Shown here: in pieces, positions 1 to 5,469 of the stretch
Layout: every line of letters starts with the position of its first letter
Position numbering within the stretch: position 1 is the first letter of the stretch
NCBI GenBank assembly: GCA_910586845.1
Contig: CAJUJV010000119.1
Location: 1 to 5,469 of the forward strand
Source: an uncultured Hungatella sp.
GTDB taxonomy: Bacteria > Bacillota > Clostridia > Lachnospirales > Lachnospiraceae
DNA: 5,469 nt
Reading direction: 5' to 3'
Translations under genes and position numbers: made by a program
The notes under the pieces: generated by a model
Database searches by the model: none
The model's input: only the letters and a program-made list of their open reading frames with translations
What the model was told of the DNA's origin: nothing

Positions 1-42
1 GCCCCCGTGCCGCCGACAGGCGGCAATACTCCTTTCGGGGGC
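1..42. repeat. Nested inverted repeat at the left edge
   Basis: An inner perfect 6-pair hairpin, GCCGCC (11-16) and GGCGGC (19-24, allowing for exact trimming at the loop), lies within an outer arm pair GCCCCCG (1-7) and CGGGGGC (36-42). The two stems are separated on one side by AATACTCCTTT, whose minus-strand reading contains AAAGGAG. The outer arm starts at the first base of the window and may extend further. No T tract follows on the plus strand; the minus-strand continuation is outside the window. It could be a second terminator, a structured RNA or a palindromic repeat. It codes for nothing I can see. Confidence 0.5.
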
Positions 43-50
43 CTGCGCAT

Positions 51-84
51 AAAAAGAGGCCCCGGAATCTTCTTTCCGAAGCCT
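51..84 (-). terminator. Intrinsic terminator ending the cluster
   Basis: After the TAG stop at 105-107, the minus strand has an 11-pair stem: AGGCTTCGGAA (84-74) with TTCCGGGGCCT (67-57), including two G-U pairs. The loop is six bases (68-73). The stem is followed by C and then five T (55-51). The stem length, loop and T tract are typical of a Rho-independent terminator. No comparable structure follows the flippase gene, so this is the likely end point for both transcripts. Confidence 0.9.
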
Positions 85-104
85 TGTCAGTAATCTTTCT
101 GCCT

Positions 105-584
105 CTAAGAATACAGGGCGCTCGCAAGGGCGAAAGCCACGGCAAAGACCACGATTATACAAACTGCCACCATGGCAATATCCAGAAGGATCCTTACAGG
201 AACCGACAATCTGGTATTGCTGGAGATGGAGATCGTAGCCATGATACCCACGATGGCCAGCAATGCTCCCAAAGCTCCGTTCAAAAAGTTCAGACAGTGG
301 ATCACCATGAAAACATAAGCCCACTTAGGCATCTCCGGAGGGGTAAAAGCAGCCCCTGTGGCACAGTCGATGCCGTCTATGGCAAGCTTCATGCCTCCTA
401 CCCAGGTATTTACATAACACTGTGCCGTCTTACCTCCCACAGGCACCTGATATACTTTGTAGATCCCTTCTTTTCTGGACATCAGATCTTTCAGTTTGGT
501 CTTCTCTCCGTCGATGATCAGACTTGCCCCTTTTGATCTCACCTGATGAACCTGTCCGTCAACCACTACGCTCCACGCAGCCAT
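105..584 (-). CDS. Hypothetical membrane-anchored protein with N-terminal beta-rich repeat domain
   Basis: I do not recognise a named family with certainty. The 159-residue protein has no signal peptide. Residues 1-80 look like a beta-rich cytoplasmic domain with two related halves: WSVVVDGQVH followed by SLIIDGEKTKL, then KTAQCYVNTWVGG followed by MKLAIDG, so each half carries an [LI]xIDG turn. The pattern loosely recalls FAIM-like beta domains and short hypothetical proteins of Clostridia, but this is only an impression. Two hydrophobic stretches follow, about 88-120 and 131-157, which probably form two or three membrane helices with few residues after the last. ATG 584 has a strong SD, and the gene has its own promoter and a strong terminator, so it can be expressed alone while also receiving read-through from the flippase gene, 91 bases upstream. 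Confidence 0.8.
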   Translation of the reverse strand: MAAWSVVVDGQVHQVRSKGASLIIDGEKTKLKDLMSRKEGIYKVYQVPVGGKTAQCYVNTWVGGMKLAIDGIDCATGAAFTPPEMPKWAYVFMVIHCLNFLNGALGALLAIVGIMATISISSNTRLSVPVRILLDIAMVAVCIIVVFAVAFALASALYS

Positions 585-592
585 TTTTCCAT

Positions 593-598
593 TCCTCC
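593..598 (-). promoter_or_regulatory. Shine-Dalgarno site of the small membrane-protein gene
   Basis: GGAGGA is a near-perfect anti-16S match placed 8 nt before ATG 584. It fixes the start of the 159-residue protein and predicts efficient translation. Confidence 0.85.
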
Positions 599-639
599 AT
601 TGTTTCCCTTTTTTGACAGCGGCCGAAACCGCCAGATAG

Positions 640-668
640 ATTGTACAACTTTCCCCGACTTTTGTCCA
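640..668 (-). promoter_or_regulatory. Sigma-A-type promoter for the small membrane-protein gene
   Basis: On the minus strand TGGACA (663-668, 5 of 6 to TTGACA) is followed after exactly 17 bases by TACAAT (640-645, 5 of 6 to TATAAT). The expected start of transcription is near 633, giving a leader of about 50 bases before ATG 584. The -35 begins 8 bases after the flippase stop codon, so the promoter fills the only intergenic gap of the cluster. The early leader can form a small hairpin, GCGG (629-632) with CCGC (619-622). Confidence 0.7.
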
Positions 669-675
669 TAAAGAT

Positions 676-2592
676 TTACATCAGATGCAGTTTTCTGGCC
701 AGACCCAGAAGCCTGGTCCCTCCCGGCATGCCGCGCAGTTCCTGTTCATCCACCCCTCTCAGTTTAATCAGAAGGACAAAATAGTCCGCCACGGCCGCTG
801 CGATCGCCGCTGACGTGCTGACGGCGCTTCCTGCCGCTTTCAGACACAGCCGATAGGTACCCAGAGCCGCTGCTCCCATAACGGCAGAGGCCAGAAGAGG
901 AATCAGAAACGTCTTCACGATCTCCTGACGGTATCTCACTGCCCTGGCAATGGAAACGGCATTGAGCACACACACAAGAGCGGCAAACAGAATATTGGCA
1001 TAGACCACGCTGTAGATCCCCAGCCGAAATACCCTCAGCATACCGTAGAGGATTGCCACATGGACCGTCAGCGAGACAGCCGAGTTGATAATGGGCGCCT
1101 GCATCCGGTTGATTCCCTGGAGCACCGCATTGGTCACCGTGGACAGGGAGAAAAAGACCACTGCCGAGGAGCCCAGGATCATCATCCGGACCAGCATGGC
1201 ATTATCCATACCGGAAAAGAGAAGATTGCTCACAGGCTCTGCCAGCACAGTAAGTCCTACGGCTGACGGGATAGCGATGATCATGGAAAACCGGACCGCA
1301 CTTGAGATCCTGGATCGGATCAGTTTCCGGTCATGGCCGGCCGCGGCTCTGGACAGAGACGGGATCAGGGATGAAGACAGGGAGTTGGCGATGGCCACGG
1401 GAATATTAAACAGGAGATGATACCGTCCCATATAGACTCCCCAGTGAGCCGCCGTCAGTTCGCTCTCTCCCAGTCCTTCCATCACATGACCGAAGATACT
1501 GTTGTCCACCACGTTGCTGATATTGTAAATGGCGCTGCTGACGATGATAGGCAGTATCGTCACAAACATGGTGCGGGAAATGACGCCGTAACCCTCCACA
1601 TAAGTCCCCTGATCTCTGCGGACCTGTTTTTTCATGGTGGGACGGTACACCGCCATGAGGAGCAGGAAAAACACCAGAGCCGCCAGAGCCCCGGCGCCTG
1701 TGCCGATGGCTCCTCCCGCCGCTCCGAAAGCGTAGGAGTACTCCGTATCTCTGTAAACCAGATTGGACTTTACCCCCACATCAAACAGGACAGAGGCAGC
1801 CACGATACTGATGACCGCATTGACAATCTGTTCGAATATCTGGGACACCGCCGTGGGAATCATGGTGGAATGCCCCTGAAAATATCCTCTCAGAACTCCC
1901 AGATAAGCCATGATCCAGATCGTGGGAGCCAGGGCCTTTAAGGCATAGGAACTGTATGGCATCTTGATCACCCTGGCCGCAAAATAATCCGCCCCGAACC
2001 ACAGGGCGCAAAATCCGGCCATGCCTGCCGCCGTGGCATAGAACATGGCTGCGCGGAAGATCTTTACGGAATTGCGGTATTCCTTTTTAGCCAGCCTGGC
2101 GGAAACCATCTTCGAGACGGCTACTGGAAGGCTGTAGGAGGACATGATCAGGAGAATGGAGTAGATGGAGTAGGCGGCATTATAATAGCCGTTTCCGTCA
2201 TCTCCGATCTTTTTGGCCAGCGGAATCCGGTAGACCATACCGATGAGGCGGACAAGGATGCCTGCTGCCGCCAGGATGCTTCCCTGAACCAGAAAATTCG
2301 GGCCTGACCGGGACCGGCTCCCTGAGCGGGAACTTCCCTGGACGGGCCGGCCTCCCGCCCCGGAGCCTGAGGGCTGCCTCTGACTCCGGAGCGCAGACGG
2401 CTGCTGCCCTCTCTTCCTGGCTGCCTGACCTGTCTGAGTTCCCGGACGCCCCGGCTGTCCGGCTCCCCGGTTCGTCTTTCGATTCTGCGTCATCTGTGCC
2501 TGCCTGGCCCTCTCTGTCTGGCGGGCAGCAGGTCTGGGATGAGCCGATCTGTCTGGCTGTCTGTCAGTTGGTCTTCTGGTTGTCTTTTCCAT
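676..2592 (-). CDS. MurJ/SpoVB-type (MVF/MATE superfamily) lipid-linked precursor flippase with long basic N-terminal tail
   Basis: This is an integral membrane protein of the MOP-superfamily branch that includes lipid II and polysaccharide flippases (YtgP/MurJ, SpoVB, YkvU). From ATG 2592 it is 638 residues. The membrane core starts at NFLVQGSILAAAGILVRLIG (about 99-118) and runs about 530 residues with many hydrophobic helices, the usual family size. Typical motifs are GDDGNGYYNAAYSIYS, the SYSLPVAVSKMVS segment, GVLRGYFQGHSTMIPTAVSQ and the second-half NIPVAIANSLSSSLIPSLSR. The first 98 residues are an odd Arg/Gln/Pro/Gly/Ser-rich tail. The start is uncertain: ATG 2592 has only a weak GGA upstream, GTG 2616 has none, and ATG 2493 would still leave about 65 tail residues. 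It overlaps the lipoprotein gene by 29 nt. Whether it is the housekeeping MurJ, SpoVB or another paralogue cannot be told from the sequence alone. Confidence 0.88.
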   Translation of the reverse strand: MEKTTRRPTDRQPDRSAHPRPAARQTERARQAQMTQNRKTNRGAGQPGRPGTQTGQAARKRGQQPSALRSQRQPSGSGAGGRPVQGSSRSGSRSRSGPNFLVQGSILAAAGILVRLIGMVYRIPLAKKIGDDGNGYYNAAYSIYSILLIMSSYSLPVAVSKMVSARLAKKEYRNSVKIFRAAMFYATAAGMAGFCALWFGADYFAARVIKMPYSSYALKALAPTIWIMAYLGVLRGYFQGHSTMIPTAVSQIFEQIVNAVISIVAASVLFDVGVKSNLVYRDTEYSYAFGAAGGAIGTGAGALAALVFFLLLMAVYRPTMKKQVRRDQGTYVEGYGVISRTMFVTILPIIVSSAIYNISNVVDNSIFGHVMEGLGESELTAAHWGVYMGRYHLLFNIPVAIANSLSSSLIPSLSRAAAGHDRKLIRSRISSAVRFSMIIAIPSAVGLTVLAEPVSNLLFSGMDNAMLVRMMILGSSAVVFFSLSTVTNAVLQGINRMQAPIINSAVSLTVHVAILYGMLRVFRLGIYSVVYANILFAALVCVLNAVSIARAVRYRQEIVKTFLIPLLASAVMGAAALGTYRLCLKAAGSAVSTSAAIAAAVADYFVLLIKLRGVDEQELRGMPGGTRLLGLARKLHLM

Positions 2593-3709
2593 AGATATCC
2601 GATTTGGAGAAATCACGGGCAGAAATGATGCAGACCCAGGTCTTTCCCTGGTTCAGGGTGATTTCTTCCTTCTCCTCATTGTAATAATGGGTTACGCCTA
2701 ACTCGCCGTCCTTATCCCAGGTCACGGGGATGGCTTCTCCGCCGGTTATGTAATATCCGTACTGAGGAGTGTGGACATCGATGTCCAGATAATCTGTGGT
2801 GGCATAATGTCCCATGGGACAGTACTGAAAAATAATATTCCTCACCGCGATCTGCCCTTCGTCTCCCACATGGGGACCTCCGTACTGATACCGATAATAT
2901 AACCTGTCTTCCTCGTTATATTCAAAATACGCCTTATTCATGGCATATCCGGGCACCACCTTCCACGCCTCCATGCTGCTGTCAAATTCCACCTCTTCGC
3001 CTGATCCGGCAAACCGATAATGACCTTTGTAATCAGGGTCGTACTCCTGAGAATATCCCAGCTTCCCGATGGCCTCCTGAATCCTCTTGAAACTGGCATA
3101 GGCATTATGAGGGGCCTTCCTGTCTTTTGACCGGTAATAGGCCGTAGTCCCGATGCCCTGTATACCGTTGATGTTATCCACATAGGGCAGATAAGGCTCG
3201 GCAAAAGTACTCTGGCCGTAGTGTGCATAGATGGCATCGAATTCTTTGGCAAAATAGACGTAATACGTCCGGCAGCTGCGGACAGAGCCGATGCGCTCCA
3301 GGTCGTCGTAATCTTCCATAATGGCCATATACCGGTTCATGCCTCCCTCCACAGGAGCCTCGTACACCACCCCGGCCCGGTTTATGCCGTACTGAGGCAG
3401 AGCCTGTTTGTCATTGCTCATCATAATGGCCAGAGGCCTCCGGTCAGCCTTTTCCACATCCACCATCTCGCCTGTAAGATAGCTTCTGATCTTCCCGTCT
3501 TTCTCTACCCGCTCCTCTTCCTGTGTCTCTTCCTCTTCCGTCTCCTCCGGAGTCGTCTCCACAACCGCCGCCGTGGTAACCTCTACGGCAGTAGTCTCCG
3601 GCACGGTCTCAGAGGAAGCCGCGGTTACGTCGGACTCCACATAGGACTTTCCACAGCCTGCCGCCAAAAGAGCTGCCGCCAGCATCAGAACCAGTGCCCG
3701 TTTTTTCAT
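2564..3709 (-). CDS. DUF3048 (YerB-family) lipoprotein
   Basis: This is a secreted lipoprotein of 381 residues with no established biochemical role. Residues 1-19 are a lipoprotein signal peptide: MKKR, a hydrophobic stretch, then LLAAGC with Cys19 as the likely lipid-modified residue. Residues about 25-72 form a Thr/Glu-rich, acidic, presumably disordered spacer. The first DUF3048 domain starts near YLTGEMVD (77-84) and carries RRPLAIMMSND (90-100), GVVYEAPVEGGMNRY (113-127), RIGSVRSCR (139-147) and RKAPHNAY (197-204). The C-terminal DUF3048 domain runs from about 270 to 365 and ends with NQGKTWVCI (353-361). ATG 3709 has AAGGGG 8 nt upstream and overlaps the ybeY stop as ATGA. The 3' end overlaps the flippase start. 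Coupling to a flippase gene suggests an envelope role, but that is inference. The Bacillus relative is YerB. Confidence 0.88.
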   Translation of the reverse strand: MKKRALVLMLAAALLAAGCGKSYVESDVTAASSETVPETTAVEVTTAAVVETTPEETEEEETQEEERVEKDGKIRSYLTGEMVDVEKADRRPLAIMMSNDKQALPQYGINRAGVVYEAPVEGGMNRYMAIMEDYDDLERIGSVRSCRTYYVYFAKEFDAIYAHYGQSTFAEPYLPYVDNINGIQGIGTTAYYRSKDRKAPHNAYASFKRIQEAIGKLGYSQEYDPDYKGHYRFAGSGEEVEFDSSMEAWKVVPGYAMNKAYFEYNEEDRLYYRYQYGGPHVGDEGQIAVRNIIFQYCPMGHYATTDYLDIDVHTPQYGYYITGGEAIPVTWDKDGELGVTHYYNEEKEEITLNQGKTWVCIISARDFSKSDIYGKDNQKTN

Positions 3710-4199
3710 CTCGTATACCCCTTGCTCTCCAGAATCTCGTTCTGCTTCTTCTCCATAACCAGACGCTCCGCCTCTTTCATATGATCATATCCCAGAAGAT
3801 GAAGCATGCTGTGGGCAACCAGAAAAGCCAGTTCCCTCTCCTGAGAATGGCCGTACTTCTCCGCCTGTTCCTCCACCTTGTCCATGGAAATCATGATATC
3901 ACCCAGCATCAGTTCTCCGCTCTCCGGGTTAAAACAGTCGGCGAACAGTTCCTCCACCCGGCTGAAATCAGATGGCGTCTCATACTCCACCATAGGAAAA
4001 GACAGCACATCCGTAGCCGCATCCATGTTCCGGTACTCGCGGTTTACCTGACGGATCGAAGGGTTGTCCGTCAGAACCACGTTTACTTCTGCTTCATAGG
4101 GACATTGTTCGTAGTCCAGAGCGGCATAAACCACGTCTTCGATGATCTCCCTGAAGGAAAGGTCTGTTTTTTTGCCTCATAATCGATCTCAATGGTCAT
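3706..4199 (-). CDS. ybeY: rRNA maturation endoribonuclease YbeY, with apparent -1 frameshift near the N-terminus
   Basis: YbeY is a zinc-dependent single-strand endoribonuclease for 16S rRNA 3'-end maturation and ribosome quality control. The catalytic part is intact: YRNMDAATDVLSFP carries the conserved Arg and the TxVLSF motif, and HSMLHLLGYDH supplies the three zinc-binding histidines (130, 134 and 140 of the restored protein). The gene is not one open frame. The best start is ATG 4199, with AGAGGA 8 nt upstream and a TGATG junction with phoH. It reads MTIEIDYEAKKQ and then runs out of frame to a TAA at 4083-4085 (38 residues). The rest is in the -1 frame. Re-reading one base at the seven-A run (4167-4173) gives MTIEIDYEAKKTDLSFREII and a 164-residue protein of normal form. 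A start at GTG 4134 would remove the first 22 residues, including the first strand, and has no well-placed SD. The gene overlaps the next one by ATGA. Confidence 0.85.
3718..3723 (-). promoter_or_regulatory. Shine-Dalgarno site of the DUF3048 lipoprotein gene
   Basis: AAGGGG lies 8 nt before ATG 3709, within the last codons of ybeY (Lys-Gly). With the ATGA overlap this favours re-initiation by ribosomes finishing ybeY. Ribosomes that stop early at 4083 in the zero frame would not reach it, so the frame status of ybeY may also affect expression of this gene. Confidence 0.75.
4167..4173 (-). other. Seven-A slippery heptamer in ybeY
   Basis: On the coding strand the run reads GC A AAA AAA CAG in the phase set by ATG 4199, so A AAA AAA lies exactly in the X XXY YYZ phase used for tandem -1 slippage. 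Moving back one base makes the next codons ACA GAC CTT TCC, which is the frame of the whole YbeY enzyme. The run could equally mark a homopolymer deletion in the assembly, since eight A would give a single open frame. Downstream, CTTTC and GGGAG could form only a weak stem (about 5 pairs, two of them G-U), so no strong stimulatory structure is evident. Confidence 0.6.
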
Positions 4200-5221
4200 C
4201 AGTATCTTCCTCTCGTTGATTTTCTCCTGTCGGTCCTGTGGTCCTGTCTCCTGGTTTCTCTGTTCTCTCTGGCTTCGTAGTCGTCATAGGCCTGTACGAT
4301 CTTCTGCACCAGTGGATGCCGGACCACATCGCTGCTGGTCAGATAACAGAATCCGATATCCTCCACTTTCTTCAATACTTTAATAGCCGTATCCAGACCC
4401 GAGGCACTGGTTCCCGGCAGATCCTTCTGCGTCTGGTCTCCCGTGATCACCACCTTGGATCCAAACCCGATGCGGGTCAGAAACATCTTCATCTGGGCCG
4501 GCGTGGTATTCTGAGCCTCATCCAGGATAATGTAGGCATTGTCCAGAGTACGCCCTCTCATGTAAGCCAGTGGGGCAACCTCTATAAGCCCTTTCTCCGA
4601 ATTGTGCAGATAGGTTTCCGCTCCCATGATCTGATACAACGCGTCATACAGAGGGCGGAGATAGGGATCGATCTTGCTCTGCAGATCACCCGGAAGAAAG
4701 CCCAGTTTTTCCCCCGCTTCGATGGCCGGTCTGGTCAGGATGATCCTTCCCACCTCTCCATCCTTAAAGGCCTGAATAGCCATGGCCATGGCCAGATAGG
4801 TCTTACCTGTACCCGCAGGCCCGATGCCGAATACGATCATCTTCTTCCTGATGGAATCCACATACTCCTTCTGTCCCAGGGTCTTGGGCTTCACCGGTCT
4901 GCCGTTCACCGTCCTGCAGATAATATCGTTGTCAATATCCAGGATCTCGTGGTCTTTCTCACTGAAAGAAAGAGACAGGGCATAATCCACATTCTGCTGG
5001 GTAATGACGTTTCCCCGTCTGGAAAGCTCCAGAAGGTTGCCAAACACGCTTTTGGCCTTTCTTATCATCTCTTCCGGACCGATGATCTTAATAGCGCCGT
5101 CTCTTGCAACCATCGTCACATGGAGTGTCCGTTCAATCTTCTTTATATATTCGTCAAACTGCCCGCAGACATTTTTCTCATGGTCCGCGGGAATATCAAT
5201 CATGGTCTCAATTATGCTCAT
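4199..5221 (-). CDS. phoH: PhoH-like P-loop ATPase
   Basis: This is a cytoplasmic ATPase of the PhoH (YbeZ/YqfE) family, which partners YbeY in RNA and ribosome metabolism. From ATG 5221 it is 340 residues, the normal family length. Residues about 25-85 form a KH-like N-terminal region. The ATPase follows, with Walker A GPAGTGKT (134-141), the GEKLGFLPG motif (about 170-178), Walker B IILDEAQN (231-238), the ITGDQTQ motif (259-265) and SSDVVRHPLV with a likely sensor arginine (296-305). The last 20 or so residues are an Arg-rich tail. I chose ATG 5221 because MSIIETMIDIP looks family-like. GAGGAG lies 13 nt upstream, longer than ideal, so an in-frame TTG at 5242 or ATG at 5203 remains possible. 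It overlaps yqfD by 14 nt and its TGA shares one base with the ybeY ATG (TGATG). Confidence 0.95.
   Translation of the reverse strand: MSIIETMIDIPADHEKNVCGQFDEYIKKIERTLHVTMVARDGAIKIIGPEEMIRKAKSVFGNLLELSRRGNVITQQNVDYALSLSFSEKDHEILDIDNDIICRTVNGRPVKPKTLGQKEYVDSIRKKMIVFGIGPAGTGKTYLAMAMAIQAFKDGEVGRIILTRPAIEAGEKLGFLPGDLQSKIDPYLRPLYDALYQIMGAETYLHNSEKGLIEVAPLAYMRGRTLDNAYIILDEAQNTTPAQMKMFLTRIGFGSKVVITGDQTQKDLPGTSASGLDTAIKVLKKVEDIGFCYLTSSDVVRHPLVQKIVQAYDDYEARENRETRRQDHRTDRRKSTRGRY
4208..4214 (-). promoter_or_regulatory. Shine-Dalgarno site of ybeY
   Basis: GAGAGGA sits 8 nt before ATG 4199, inside the last codons of phoH. The match and spacing equal those of the other well-formed starts in the window (3709 and 584). 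The site decides the ybeY start in favour of ATG 4199 over the internal GTG 4134, and so makes the frame break after codon 11 a real issue rather than a start-choice artefact. Confidence 0.8.
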
Positions 5222-5469
5222 CTGGCTCTCTTGTCTCCTCAACTTCCGTAATATATCTTGTCAGGCCGATCTGCTCCTCCACGGTCACCGTCCCCTCTAC
5301 GCTCCAGGAAGAACCGTTCTCTTGTATTTTAACATTATTTTCAATAATTTGAACCCCCTTTTCCATTAAATTTTTCATATAATTTTCCTCCACCTCTCTG
5401 CTGATCTGCTCCTTTTCTTCCCGGGTATAGGGCCGCTCATAGGAAACCGTGGCTTCTCCTGTGATCCTT
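5208..5469 (-). CDS. yqfD: YqfD-family sporulation protein, C-terminal end (5' part outside window)
   Basis: Only the last 86 residues are in the window; the frame stays open to the right edge, so the start lies outside. The visible part is soluble and charged. It begins around RITGEATVSYERPYTREE, continues with an amphipathic helix-like stretch, and then has a beta-type segment containing GVQIIENNVKI and GTVTVEEQIG. This matches what I recall of the C-terminus of YqfD, a membrane-anchored protein of the sigma-E-controlled sporulation programme in Bacillus and Clostridia. The placement directly before phoH is the usual Firmicute order and supports the call. Its stop lies inside the start of phoH (14 nt overlap), which implies co-translation. 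The molecular activity of YqfD is not known. The family call rests on recalled similarity plus context, not on a search. Confidence 0.8.
   Translation of the reverse strand, partial: RITGEATVSYERPYTREEKEQISREVEENYMKNLMEKGVQIIENNVKIQENGSSWSVEGTVTVEEQIGLTRYITEVEETREPDEHN

Noticed and set aside
84..536. Plus-strand 150-codon frame opposite the small membrane-protein gene
   Set aside because: The minus-strand gene has a promoter, strong SD, membrane helices and terminator. The opposite frame begins in the terminator stem and shows no protein-like pattern.
612..633. Stem in the 601-675 gap as a terminator for the flippase gene
   Set aside because: On the minus strand the 4-bp stem is followed by an A tract rather than a T tract, so it does not fit an intrinsic terminator in the direction of transcription.
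1417..1941. Plus-strand open frames of up to 174 codons opposite the flippase gene (also 1085-1420)
   Set aside because: They are His/Arg/Ser-rich shadow translations of a well-supported membrane protein, with no RBS or family likeness.
2299..3640. Possible charge pairing between the acidic spacer of the lipoprotein and the basic tail of the flippase
   Set aside because: The lipoprotein spacer should lie outside the membrane and the flippase N-terminus inside the cell, so the two would not meet.
4134..4136. GTG 4134 as the true ybeY start, giving a 142-residue protein in one frame
   Set aside because: It lacks a well-spaced SD, drops the family N-terminus (LSFREIIED is still readable just upstream in the same frame), and ignores the strong SD and TGATG coupling at 4199. 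It stays possible only as a back-up start.
3221..4182. Plus-strand frames opposite the lipoprotein and ybeY (3221-3784, 3694-4182)
   Set aside because: They overlap clear coding sequence on the other strand and have no supporting start signals or domains.
4238..5251. Open frame of 337 codons on the plus strand opposite phoH
   Set aside because: It mirrors phoH, which has full Walker A and B motifs and operon context. The antisense product has no recognisable domain, and long antisense frames are common at this base composition.

Overview
This window looks like ordinary chromosomal core DNA from a spore-forming member of the Clostridia, most likely a Lachnospiraceae-type gut bacterium with moderate GC. 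The grounds are the sporulation gene yqfD, the yqfD-phoH-ybeY order typical of endospore-forming Firmicutes, strong Shine-Dalgarno sites spaced 8 nt from their starts, and the protein sequence flavour. All genes lie on the minus strand, so transcription runs from the right edge to the left. The family and genus level is inference; no search was run.

Layout in transcription order: the C-terminal end of yqfD (enters from the right edge, ends at 5208); phoH (start about 5221, end 4199); ybeY (start 4199, end 3706, carrying an apparent -1 frameshift at a seven-A run); a DUF3048/YerB-family lipoprotein (3709-2564); a MurJ/SpoVB-type multi-spanning flippase with a long Arg/Gln-rich N-terminal tail (start about 2592, end 676); a well-matched sigma-A-type promoter (640-668); a small membrane protein of unknown function (584-105); and a strong intrinsic terminator (51-84). 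The last 42 bases at the left edge form a separate nested inverted repeat of unknown role. No gene-free stretch exceeds about 105 bases.

The first five genes overlap end to start (14, 1, 4 and about 29 nt), so they form one translationally coupled operon. PhoH (P-loop ATPase) and YbeY (zinc-dependent RNase) are a conserved pair acting on RNA and ribosome maturation; YqfD is a sporulation membrane protein; the lipoprotein and flippase are envelope proteins. The small membrane-protein gene can be transcribed from its own promoter but shares the final terminator with the operon, as no terminator follows the flippase gene.

The point most worth checking is ybeY. Its good ATG, SD site and family-like N-terminus sit in one frame, and the rest of the enzyme sits in the -1 frame. 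The join is an in-phase A AAA AAA heptamer, where a single -1 slip restores a normal 164-residue protein. It may be a sequencing deletion, a real mutation, or slippage-controlled expression. No wholly new system is evident.
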